Positions 29,301 to 36,002 of a stretch of 64,000 nucleotides of DNA are shown one piece after another (within the stretch, counting starts at the first letter, position 1; each line of letters begins with the position of its first letter). This stretch comes from Variovorax sp. OV700 (GTDB taxonomy: Bacteria; Pseudomonadota; Gammaproteobacteria; Burkholderiales; Burkholderiaceae_C): positions 1-64,000 of the forward strand of contig NZ_FNDR01000007.1 of the NCBI RefSeq assembly GCF_900099805.1, in the 5' to 3' direction. The notes under the pieces are model-generated. The model saw only the letters and a list, made by a program, of their open reading frames with translations. It was not told the origin of the DNA and searched no databases. The position numbers were made by a program, and so were the translations under genes.

Positions 29301-29629
29301 CACAGGCGCGCGGCGCCGCGGTGCTGGCCGAGCGCATCCGCGCGGGTGCTGGCGCATGGGCGTGGGATGAGCGCATGATCGACTGGCACGGCAACGAAGT
29401 GACCCTGGTCCACGAAGGCGAAACTCTGCGAATCGACCGGCTGGTGCGCGAGCGCGCCAGCGGTGCCTGGTGGATCCTCGACTACAAATCTGCCGCGCGC
29501 CCTGAACGGGACGCGGAGTTGATCGCACAGATGCAGCGCTACCGCGCGGCCGTGCAACATGCCTATCCCGGTGCTTCGGTACGCGTCGCGTTCCTGACCG
29601 GGCAGGGCGAACTGGTAAATCTCGAATGA
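26372..29629 (+). CDS. addA: AddA-like UvrD-family helicase-nuclease
   Basis: 1085 residues. SF1A helicase motifs: Walker A CAGAGKTW near residue 35, motif Ia ITFTKKAAGEM, motif II LLIDEFQDTNPLQW, motif III VGDPKQSIYRFR, the LTVHGAKGLEAD segment and motif VI YVATTRARERLVL. The C-terminal RecB-like nuclease has WILDYKSAARP. Together with the coupled AddB it forms an AddAB-type end-resection enzyme, the functional counterpart of RecBCD. The ATG at 26372 overlaps the addB stop. I rejected an earlier in-frame codon inside addB. Confidence 0.88.
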   Translation: MNGAAYEHNGRHVSREAFYTVACDPRRSVAVEACAGAGKTWMLVSRILRALLEEGESACEPHEILAITFTKKAAGEMRERLDQWLEQFAERSPEELVRELVIRGVAPAAALAAVPRLQGLYRRLLEGGRPVQFRTFHAWFAGLLRNAPLAVLRELGLPANYELLEDDAEARARTWRPFFEAVTSDKEALADYYAVVATYGRSQTAKALGEALTRRVEFVLSDPASAVQHFSAMHPALEGMDEPTDALSGDAARRRWLDRAAALGREANKTPQKAAEAIIDVFGTGEPPHESRSAALAHLRKNFFVAVEDRLTKNLQKYPAAQEAEAELQTLCAAQAQHAAWLYQQRMTRLTRILISVFAEVKRAHGWVDMNDVEQAAQLLLGQSALSGWVQERLDARIAHLLIDEFQDTNPLQWQALYGWLSAYTGAGGSAPRVFIVGDPKQSIYRFRRAEPQVFIAAKKFVREGLGGELLNCDHTHRNARSVVELVNQAMLAAQEAGEFDGYRAHTTERNDDGELLKLPPIDRDALNTTAEAAPADDGMLHWRDSLVTPRVLPEEQLLQKECEQAARWVAQRIADGTPPRQIMVLARRRNRLAAMQDALRQRHIPVQQPEKNELHDAPEVQDVVALIDALVSPAHDLSLARALKSPLFGIGDDALVQLALRQREQPSLSWFGLIQKGEGLPAELVEAGTRLKQWQRWLAGLPPHDALDAIFHDGDVLARFGAAVPAPMRQSALANLRGLVAASLDIEGARFATPYALVRALRAGGVRAPSVAVPDAVQLLTVHGAKGLEADTVLMLDCDAPPPRAQTMGVLVEWKGSDTAPTRFVFLASEKTPPGCAATLLEEEQRARHREELNGLYVATTRARERLVLSSVQPARANESSWWSRLESMCEPAEADEPLVVMPVESVVGSFSMKKMPVAPAVELPAIKKANGGTVDARAAAFGQAMHRLLEWAVPGEALPPAHVRAAAREFMLDAPQARGAAVLAERIRAGAGAWAWDERMIDWHGNEVTLVHEGETLRIDRLVRERASGAWWILDYKSAARPERDAELIAQMQRYRAAVQHAYPGASVRVAFLTGQGELVNLE

Positions 29630-30864
29630 CTCTTTACCATACCGTCGCCGTGATCGGCGGCGGACCCGCCGGCCTGATGGCGGCTGAAGTCCTGAGCGCG
29701 TCCGGCGCGCGGGTGCGCGTTTACGACGCCATGCCCTCGGTGGGCCGCAAGTTCTTGCTGGCCGGCCGTGGTGGGCTCAACCTCACGCATTCTGAGCCCT
29801 TCGATGTGTTCATGAGCCGGTTCGGCGAGCGCCGCGCGCAGCTCGAGCCGATGCTGGCGCAGTTCGGGCCGCAGCAGGTGCGCGAATGGGCCGCCGGCCT
29901 CGGCATCGAGACCTTCGTGGGCACGTCGGGCCGCGTGTTTCCGACCGACATGAAGGCCGCACCGCTGTTGCGTGCCTGGCTGCACCGGTTGCGCGCGGCG
30001 GGCGTGCAGTTTCACATGCGCCATCGCTGGCTTGGCGATGCGCCATTCGACGCCGCATCGTTGCGGTTCGCCACGCCGGCCGGCGAGACTACGGTCAAGG
30101 CCGATGCGGTGGTGCTCGCGCTCGGCGGTGCGAGCTGGGCACGGCTGGGCTCCGATGGCACATGGGCGCCATGGCTGCAAGAGAGCGGTATCGACGTCGC
30201 GCCGCTGATGCCCGCCAACTGCGGCTTCGACGGGGCGGGGTGGAGCGAACATTTCTCCAGCCGTTTCGCGGGCCAGCCGTTCAAGTCGGTCTCTATTTCG
30301 TTCATCGACAGCCAAGGGCGCCGCTTCGCGCGCAAGGGCGAGTTCGTTGCGACCGCAACAGGCATCGAGGGCAGCCTCATCTATGCGGCTTCGGCATTGC
30401 TGCGCGACGAAATCGCTGCGCACGGCAGCGCGACGCTGCTGCTCGATCTGTTGCCCGACCGCAGCGCGGAGCAGGTGCTGGCCGCCGTCAAGCATCCGCG
30501 CGGCGCACGGTCGCTCAGCAGCCACCTCAAGAGCCGGCTGGGCCTGGAGGGCATCAAGGCCGGCGTGCTGCACGAGGCATTGAGCCGGGAAGCCATGCAA
30601 GACGCCGAGCAACTGGCGACAACGATCAAGGCTGTGCCGTTGCGGATGGTCGCGGCGCGGCCCATTGACGAAGCCATCAGCACCGCGGGTGGCGTGCGCT
30701 TCGACGCGCTCGACGAGCGGCTCATGGCCAGCGCGTTGCCGGGCGTGTTAGTGGCAGGAGAAATGCTCGATTGGGAGGCGCCGACCGGTGGCTATCTGCT
30801 GACGGCCTCCATGGCCAGCGGCGCGGCCGCGGCGCGCGGAGCGATCAAGCAGCTGGGCCTTTGA
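29626..30864 (+). CDS. NAD(P)/FAD-dependent flavoprotein, HI0933/BaiN family
   Basis: 412 residues. The N-terminal FAD motif is VIGGGPAGLMAAEVL. Then come SVGRKFLLAGRGGLNLTHSE, the family signature, and ALGGASWARLGSDG. The C-terminal FAD region reads VLVAGEMLDWEAPTGGYLL. This family (TIGR03862-like) includes putative flavin oxidoreductases of unclear substrate. Its start overlaps the addA stop by 4 bases, so it is in the same transcript, although no functional link is known. Confidence 0.88.
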   Translation: MTLYHTVAVIGGGPAGLMAAEVLSASGARVRVYDAMPSVGRKFLLAGRGGLNLTHSEPFDVFMSRFGERRAQLEPMLAQFGPQQVREWAAGLGIETFVGTSGRVFPTDMKAAPLLRAWLHRLRAAGVQFHMRHRWLGDAPFDAASLRFATPAGETTVKADAVVLALGGASWARLGSDGTWAPWLQESGIDVAPLMPANCGFDGAGWSEHFSSRFAGQPFKSVSISFIDSQGRRFARKGEFVATATGIEGSLIYAASALLRDEIAAHGSATLLLDLLPDRSAEQVLAAVKHPRGARSLSSHLKSRLGLEGIKAGVLHEALSREAMQDAEQLATTIKAVPLRMVAARPIDEAISTAGGVRFDALDERLMASALPGVLVAGEMLDWEAPTGGYLLTASMASGAAAARGAIKQLGL

Positions 30865-30944
30865 GGGTATAACTGAATACTTTTGTATTGTTTATTGCAC
30901 GTACAAGGAATAAGCTGCAATCAGACAAAAATAAAGGAGCAGCG
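30865..30944 (+). promoter_or_regulatory. AT-rich promoter region of the galactose oxidase operon
   Basis: The 80-bp gap is far richer in A/T than its surroundings. It has an inverted repeat AATAC-TTTT-GTATT (30876-30889) and a wider one, ATTGCA (30894-30899) with TGCAAT (30916-30921). A strong AAAGGAG site lies just before the next ATG. No clear -35/-10 pair could be chosen. Confidence 0.4.
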
Positions 30945-32858
30945 ATGACCAGCGTTACATCGCCGCGCGCCGCGCGCGGGCTTGCTTATGCATCCCTGAT
31001 GTTCCTGGTTTGGTCCGGCGGTGACGCAGGAGGCGGCGCCCGCGGGCAGGGCGCAAATCCGATGGTGGCGGGCACGTCCGCATCGGCAAGCAAGCCGGCG
31101 CCACCAGACGGACAGCCGGCCTCCCTCACCAGTCCGTCCCCCGGCACCAAGTTCGCCAGCCGCAGCGCGACCTTCGTCTGGAACAACACGGGTGCCAACC
31201 AGTACGGCTTGACGATCCTGTCGGCCTCTTCGGCGACACCCGTGGTGGACACATCGACAAGTGCGACAACGCTGACGGTGACAAACCTTCCCATAGACGG
31301 CGCGGGGCTCGTGGTCCGGCTGCGCTCCCGATTCAAGGGGAAGTGGCTGCCGGCCAACGAGTACCTGTTCACGGCAGCTGGATACACCGCGGCGCAATCG
31401 ACCGCCGCGGTGAAGCCCTGGTCCGATCTGATCGCGCTGCCACTCGTGCCCGCATCGGCCGCCAACCTCCCCGACGGCAAGCTGCTGCTGTGGGCAGCCC
31501 GCTCGCCCACCAGCTTCAGCACGAGCAGCAGCGAGGCGTACACCTACACCTCGGTGTTCGACCCCGTCACGCGAAGCGCCAGCCCGCTGGTGGTCACGGC
31601 CACCGGCCACCAGATGTTCTGCCCTGGCCTGAGCATGCTGGCCGATGGCAGCGTGCTGGTCAGCGGCGGCAGCGATGCGACGAAGACCTCGATCTACGAC
31701 CCGGCGCTGGGCGGCTGGGTGACGGGTGCGCAACTCGGCATTGCACGTGCCTACCAGGCCAGCACGACGATGTCCGACGGCTCCGTGTTCACAGTCGGCG
31801 GGTCGTGGAACGGCGGGCAGGGCGGCAAGTACGGCGAGGTGTGGTCGGCCGCCACCAAGACCTGGCGCACGCTGTCCGGCGTACCGGCCAACATGCCCGA
31901 TGCGAGCAATGTCTCGAACCCGCCGCTGGCCGGCCCGGACGCGGCCGGGGTCTACCGGGGCGACAACCACATGTGGCTGTTCGGCGCCGCCAACGGCTGG
32001 GTATTCCACGCCGGGCCTGCTGCCGCAATGCATTGGATCGACACGCGCGGCAGCGGCGCCATCCTGCAGGCCGGGCTACGCAGCGACGACCCCTATGCCA
32101 TGACCGCCAGCGCCGTGATGTACGACATCGGCAAGATCCTCAAGCTCGGCGGCGCGCCCAACCACGACAGTGGCAACGCCTTCAAGACCGCCTACATCAT
32201 CGACATCAGCGCGGGCGCGCCGACGGCGCCCACAGTGCGCAAGCTTTCGCCGATGGCCTATGGCCGAACCTTTGTCAACAGCGTGGTGCTCCCTAACGGC
32301 GAGGTGTTCGTGATAGGCGGACAGACGCAGCCCGTTCCGTTTTCCGACTCCTACAGTGTGCTGGCGGCCGAGCTGTGGAGCCCGGAGCTGGAGAGCTTCA
32401 TCACGGTGCCGCCGATGCAGAAACCGCGCAACTATCACAGCGTGGCCCTGCTGCTGCCGGACGGACGCGTGCTGGCGGGCGGCGGCGGGCTGTGCGACTG
32501 TGCGGGCGACCACCCGGATGCGGAGATCTACACGCCACCGTACCTGCTGGCGAGCGACGGTTCGCCGGCGTCCCGCCCGGCCATCACGGCCGCGCCGGCC
32601 AGCGCCACATGGGGGAGTCAGATCGCCGTGGCGACCGACCGCGCGGCGGCCCGCTTTGCGCTGGTGCGCATGGCATCGGCCACTCACTCGGTCAACACCG
32701 ATCAGCGCCGCATCCCGCTGTCATTCACGGGCACGGCAGGCAGCTACCAGTTGGGCATTCCGACCGATCGCGGGACGGTGCTGCCGGGCAACTACATGCT
32801 GTTCGCACTCGACAGCAGCGGCGTGCCGAGCGTGGCGCGCACCATCAACATCCGGTAG
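30945..32858 (+). CDS. Galactose-oxidase-like copper-radical oxidase
   Basis: 637 residues with an N-terminal hydrophobic signal and a beta-sandwich (about 60-145). A seven-bladed kelch propeller and a C-terminal DUF1929 immunoglobulin-like domain follow. Every galactose oxidase catalytic residue is present: C226 in FCPGLS and Y270 in ARAYQAS (thioether pair), W288 in GGSWNGG, and copper ligands Y497-H498 in RNYHS and H581 in THSVNTDQR. The family oxidises primary alcohols or sugar C6-OH to aldehydes, giving H2O2. Strong AAAGGAG ribosome site. It is followed by cytochrome c and SCO genes. The natural substrate is unknown. Confidence 0.88.
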   Translation: MTSVTSPRAARGLAYASLMFLVWSGGDAGGGARGQGANPMVAGTSASASKPAPPDGQPASLTSPSPGTKFASRSATFVWNNTGANQYGLTILSASSATPVVDTSTSATTLTVTNLPIDGAGLVVRLRSRFKGKWLPANEYLFTAAGYTAAQSTAAVKPWSDLIALPLVPASAANLPDGKLLLWAARSPTSFSTSSSEAYTYTSVFDPVTRSASPLVVTATGHQMFCPGLSMLADGSVLVSGGSDATKTSIYDPALGGWVTGAQLGIARAYQASTTMSDGSVFTVGGSWNGGQGGKYGEVWSAATKTWRTLSGVPANMPDASNVSNPPLAGPDAAGVYRGDNHMWLFGAANGWVFHAGPAAAMHWIDTRGSGAILQAGLRSDDPYAMTASAVMYDIGKILKLGGAPNHDSGNAFKTAYIIDISAGAPTAPTVRKLSPMAYGRTFVNSVVLPNGEVFVIGGQTQPVPFSDSYSVLAAELWSPELESFITVPPMQKPRNYHSVALLLPDGRVLAGGGGLCDCAGDHPDAEIYTPPYLLASDGSPASRPAITAAPASATWGSQIAVATDRAAARFALVRMASATHSVNTDQRRIPLSFTGTAGSYQLGIPTDRGTVLPGNYMLFALDSSGVPSVARTINIR

Positions 32859-32891
32859 CGGCCGGTGCGCTTCGCGAAGCCGAGGCTTTCG

Positions 32892-33338
32892 ATGATGATG
32901 CTGGCGCTGGCGCTCGGAACCGCACTGGCCGTTGGCCCGGCGTGGTCCGGAAAGCCTGAGGCCGCCGTGCCTTCCTCGGTGGCGCGTGGCGCGCGCCTGT
33001 TCGATGGCACCGAGCCACTCGCCGGCACGCTGTCCGGCCACAGCGCGCCGCTGCCGGGCGCAGCGACGCGCTGCATCCAGTGCCACGCGGGCCCCGGCAA
33101 GTCCACTGCCGCTGTCTCGGGTTTCGCGCCGCCGCTCGACCGGCGCCAATTGCGCGAAGTCCTTCCGCGCCGCGGCGGCCCGCCCGTCGCGTACGAGCGC
33201 GCATCCTTCTGCCGGACGCTGCGCACCGGCATCGACCCGGCCCATGTCGCGCTGCCCCGAGCCATGCCGCGCTTCGATGCCGACGAAGGCCAGTGCGCGG
33301 CGTTGTGGGACTACCTGACGCAAGTCCTTTCTCAATGA
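32892..33338 (+). CDS. Small secreted c-type cytochrome
   Basis: 148 residues. Hydrophobic signal peptide (MMMLALALGTALA...), a single haem-binding CIQCH motif about residue 60, and a probable axial Met in RAMPRF near the C-terminus. Two further cysteines follow. The ATG at 32892 has GAGG 6 bases upstream, better than the GTG at 32865. The stop overlaps the SCO start (ATGA). It may take electrons from the neighbouring oxidase or serve copper-site redox chemistry. This is inferred from position only. Confidence 0.82.
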   Translation: MMMLALALGTALAVGPAWSGKPEAAVPSSVARGARLFDGTEPLAGTLSGHSAPLPGAATRCIQCHAGPGKSTAAVSGFAPPLDRRQLREVLPRRGGPPVAYERASFCRTLRTGIDPAHVALPRAMPRFDADEGQCAALWDYLTQVLSQ

Positions 33339-33943
33339 ACCCAATGAACGCGCGGGGCCCCTTCATACCCTCGCGGGTTGCATCCCGCGGGCGCCGGCGC
33401 CTGCTTGCCGCCGGTGCACTGGCGTGGCTAGGTGTGCCTCCGGCACGCGCAAACTCCAGCATCGGCCCGGTGCTGCCGGCGATGTCGGCTCCGGCTCTGC
33501 CGCTGCGGCGCCACGACGGCGCCACACCGATGCTCGCGGCGCAGTTGCGAGGCGCCCCAACCGCCGTTCAATTGATGTTTACCGGATGCAGCACGGTCTG
33601 CCCGATCCAGGGGGCCTTGTTCTCGACGCTGCAGGCGGCATTGCTGTCGGAGCGCTACACGGCGGTGCGTCTGCTGTCGCTGAGCATCGACCCGCTGTCC
33701 GACGACCCTGTTGCACTGAGCGCCTGGTTGCGGCGCTTCGGCGCAAGGCCAACGTGGAGCGCGGCGGCGCCAGCCCCCGAGGCACTTGAGTCGATGCTCT
33801 CGCTGTTCACGGGAGGCGCGGCAGCGGGCGACCGCCATACCGGCCAGGTTTATCTGTTCGATCGTCACGCCCGGCTGGTCTGGCGAACCAGCGAGTTGCC
33901 ACCGACCGAAGAGGTCATGGCCGGACTACGGCAGATTGGTTAG
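33335..33943 (+). CDS. SCO1/SenC-family copper chaperone
   Basis: 202 residues. A Tat- or Sec-like N-terminus (RGRRRLLAAGALAWLG) is followed by a thioredoxin fold. It carries the copper motif CSTVCP (CxxxCP) about residue 86 and the conserved distal His in DRHTGQVYLFD. SCO proteins insert copper into periplasmic enzymes such as CuA oxidases. Here the adjacent copper-radical oxidase is the likely client. Coupled to the cytochrome gene by ATGA. Confidence 0.88.
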   Translation: MNPMNARGPFIPSRVASRGRRRLLAAGALAWLGVPPARANSSIGPVLPAMSAPALPLRRHDGATPMLAAQLRGAPTAVQLMFTGCSTVCPIQGALFSTLQAALLSERYTAVRLLSLSIDPLSDDPVALSAWLRRFGARPTWSAAAPAPEALESMLSLFTGGAAAGDRHTGQVYLFDRHARLVWRTSELPPTEEVMAGLRQIG

Positions 33944-33996
33944 TTGGATGCAGCGGCTGCGGATTCAGCGCCGGTGAGGGGGCCGCCTGCCATGCC

Positions 33997-34725
33997 TCAT
34001 CCTTTCGATGCTAGGTTGACAAGCCTTGCCCCTGGCACTGACCGCGCTGCGACCCGGGTGTCGGCGAAAACGCTACGCCCGAGCCAGCGCCAGAGGTCGC
34101 GGGTATCGGATTCCGTGCCGATGACGCGCAGGCGCCGCTCGCGCAACGCAGCCTCGGCGTCGAGATCGCCGGTCCAGATCTCGGTCAGCGTTCGCACGGT
34201 CGATTCGACGATCAGCGTCGGTTCGTCGCCGGGGTTGTCGCGGCAGAGGTCGGCGCTGCCCTGGTCGACGACCAGCCACCAGCGCCGCTCGCCTTCGGCA
34301 GCGTCGGTGAAGCGGAAGTGGATCACGATGCAACGCGCGCGCGGGCACTCGTCGATCCGCACGAAGCGGCGGACGTCCCACATCAGGAAGCCGGCGTCCA
34401 ATTGGTCGCGCTTGAGCCGGCTTCCAATCCAGCGCGCGCCCCAATGGCCCAGTGCCATCACGATCGGGCGCAACTCCTCGCCCGCTGCTGTCAGATGGTA
34501 TTGGGCCGTGCTGCCTTCACCCTGAACCCGCTTGATGACACCTACTTCCTCGAGCTTGCGTAGGCGCTGCGTCAACAGCGAGCCCGACATGCGCGGCACG
34601 CCGCGCCGGATGTCGTTGAAGCGCGTGCTACCGCACAGCAACTCGCGCACCACCAGGGGCGTCCAGCGCTCGCACAGCACCTCGGCGCCACGCGCCACGG
34701 TACAAAACTGGCCGTAGTCGATCAT
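33997..34725 (-). CDS. HxlR-family transcriptional regulator
   Basis: 242 residues. The N-terminal winged helix (about 1-110) has CERWTPLVVRELLCG and RMSGSLLTQRLRKLEEVGVI, an HxlR signature. A C-terminal domain of about 100 residues resembles an SCP2-type ligand pocket. The last 15 or so residues (SVPGARLVNLASKG and neighbours) are encoded by a copy of the SRP RNA gene 3' end, so the C-terminus was fixed by recombination. It is divergent from a methyltransferase 109 bp away and probably regulates it. Confidence 0.88.
   Translation of the reverse strand: MIDYGQFCTVARGAEVLCERWTPLVVRELLCGSTRFNDIRRGVPRMSGSLLTQRLRKLEEVGVIKRVQGEGSTAQYHLTAAGEELRPIVMALGHWGARWIGSRLKRDQLDAGFLMWDVRRFVRIDECPRARCIVIHFRFTDAAEGERRWWLVVDQGSADLCRDNPGDEPTLIVESTVRTLTEIWTGDLDAEAALRERRLRVIGTESDTRDLWRWLGRSVFADTRVAARSVPGARLVNLASKG
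34004..34048 (-). repeat. Left copy of the SRP-RNA 3'-end direct repeat (att-like)
   Basis: These 45 bases match 35771-35815 at 38 positions by eye, in the same orientation. The partner holds the last 31 bases of ffs plus 14 flanking bases. This copy forms the 3' end of the HxlR gene. It looks like a displaced RNA-gene end left by integration. Confidence 0.75.
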
Positions 34726-34834
34726 GGCGCGAATTTAGCCCCTGGGGCGAGCCGAGGCCAGTACAAATTCTGGACTGGCGAACCTTGGGCCGCGCTGCCA
34801 TTCTTGAGACTCCCTCACTCGATGGAGACACATC

Positions 34835-35707
34835 ATGGACACCGTCACAGCCGCGCCGGCATTCAACGCCGCCGCCTTCAAGACCACCACCCGCGCTCAA
34901 TGGCAAGCTGCCGCCGAGGCCTGGCATCGCTGGGGGCCGTTTCTCGGCCGCTGGCTGGGCGATGCGACGGAAACGATGTTCGATCTGGCACGCATCGGGC
35001 CCGGCAGCTGGGTGCTCGACGTCGCGGCCGGCGCGGGAGAGCAATCGATCGGTGCTGCGCGGCGCGCGGGCGCCAGCGGCCACGTGCTCGCTACCGACAT
35101 CGCGCCGGCCTTGCTCGAGCGCGCGGCCACGGATGCCAAGGCCGCGGGCCTGTCGAACCTCGAGACCCTTGAACTCGACGGCGAGGCGCTCGACACGCTG
35201 CCCGCCGGCAGCTTCGACGCGGCAATCAGCCGCGTGGGCCTGATCTACTTCCCCGACCAGCAGCGCGCGCTCGCCGGCATGCGGCGGGCCTTGCGTCCGG
35301 GCGGGCGGGTGTCGGCTGTCGTCTACTCGACCCCCGAGCGCAATGCATTTTTCTCGATCCCCGTGAAGATCATTCGCGAACGCGCGAGGCTTCCCGCGCC
35401 GCTGCCAGGACAGCCCGGACCGTTTTCGCTCGGTGCCGAAGGCGCGCTGGAGGCCGCGTTTGCCAAAGCCGGCTTGCGTGACATCGAGGTGCGCAAGGTG
35501 CCGTCGCCGGTGCGGTTGGCGAGCGCAGCCGAATGCGTGCGCTTCGAACGTGAGTCTTTCGGCGCGCTGCACCAGATGATGGTCGGTCTCGACGAAGCCG
35601 AGCGCGCGAGCACCTGGGATGCCATTGAAGAGGCGCTGCGCCAGTTCGAAGGCAGCGAAGGCTTCGTCGGGCCATGCGAGATGCTCGTTGGCGGCGGAAG
35701 CACGTGA
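34835..35707 (+). CDS. SAM-dependent class I methyltransferase
   Basis: 290 residues. Motif I is VLDVAAGAGEQS at about residue 60, the acidic ribose-binding residue is in VLATDIAP, motif III-like sequence is in SFDAAISRVGLIYFPDQ, and motif IV is ALRPGGRVSAVVY. It belongs to the UbiE/Methyltransf_11 group, probably a small-molecule methyltransferase. It is divergent from an HxlR regulator. The pair lies between the two SRP-RNA-end repeats, so it may have arrived as a cassette. Confidence 0.85.
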   Translation: MDTVTAAPAFNAAAFKTTTRAQWQAAAEAWHRWGPFLGRWLGDATETMFDLARIGPGSWVLDVAAGAGEQSIGAARRAGASGHVLATDIAPALLERAATDAKAAGLSNLETLELDGEALDTLPAGSFDAAISRVGLIYFPDQQRALAGMRRALRPGGRVSAVVYSTPERNAFFSIPVKIIRERARLPAPLPGQPGPFSLGAEGALEAAFAKAGLRDIEVRKVPSPVRLASAAECVRFERESFGALHQMMVGLDEAERASTWDAIEEALRQFEGSEGFVGPCEMLVGGGST

Positions 35708-35770
35708 GGTGGGGAGCGGGGGGCTTCGTCGCCCCCTGTTCAGCGCGTAAGTCCTTGGAACTCACGGCTT

Positions 35771-35815
35771 TTTGATGTTAGGTTGACGAGCCTTACCCCT
35801 GGCACTGACTACGCA
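35771..35815 (-). repeat. Right copy of the direct repeat, inside the SRP RNA gene
   Basis: It covers the 3' 31 bases of the 4.5S RNA and 14 bases beyond. See the copy at 34004-34048. The two bound 1.7 kb carrying only the HxlR-methyltransferase pair. Confidence 0.75.
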
Positions 35816-35878
35816 GTTAGGGCTGCTTGGTTCCCCACCTGACCCGGTTGGCCACTTCACCATGCAGGGAGGCCCGTC
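35785..35878 (-). ncRNA. ffs: 4.5S RNA of the signal recognition particle
   Basis: The 94-base RNA starts GACGGGCC and ends GGCTCGTC, and these pair fully (one G-U). The apical domain reads GGGTCAGGTGG-GGAA-CCAAGCAGCCC, the SRP domain IV. It has a GGAA tetraloop, the conserved TCAGG and AAGCAG internal-loop sides and compensatory GG/CC closing pairs relative to E. coli. It binds Ffh for co-translational membrane targeting. A TACAAT -10 lies 7 bases upstream. It is divergent from dnaX. Confidence 0.95.
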
Positions 35879-35885
35879 AAATTGC

Positions 35886-35891
35886 ATTGTA
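35886..35891 (-). promoter_or_regulatory. -10 element of ffs
   Basis: TACAAT on the minus strand, 7 bases before the predicted RNA 5' end at 35878. No good -35 was seen at the normal distance. Confidence 0.6.
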
Positions 35892-35962
35892 ACCCGGCGG
35901 TCCGGCAAGGCCGGGTCACTGGTGTCCCTCGAAAAGACGGGTCTTTTTTGATTTGCGGGATG

Positions 35963-35995
35963 GGGGCCGAGGACCGGCTCGGCCCCTTTTAGAAT
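35963..35995 (+). promoter_or_regulatory. Hairpin plus -10-like element directly before dnaX
   Basis: GGGGCCGAG (35963-35971) and CTCGGCCCC (35978-35986) form a 9-bp stem followed by TTTT, like a terminator. A TAGAAT at 35990-35995 could be a -10 element, placing the transcript start at or next to the dnaX ATG (36003). No -35 match was found. Confidence 0.45.
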
Positions 35996-36002
35996 GCCCG
36001 CA

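Noticed and set aside
27044..29560. Long antisense open frame opposite addA
   Set aside because: Same effect. The sense strand has all helicase and nuclease motifs and a coupled start.
33944..33996. Possible terminator between the convergent SCO and HxlR genes
   Set aside because: No stem with a T run could be found. Only GC-rich imperfect repeats are present.
35898..35940. Hairpins upstream of ffs as an additional small RNA
   Set aside because: The GCCGGGT and AAAAGAC repeats are short and no promoter or conserved RNA motif supports a separate gene.
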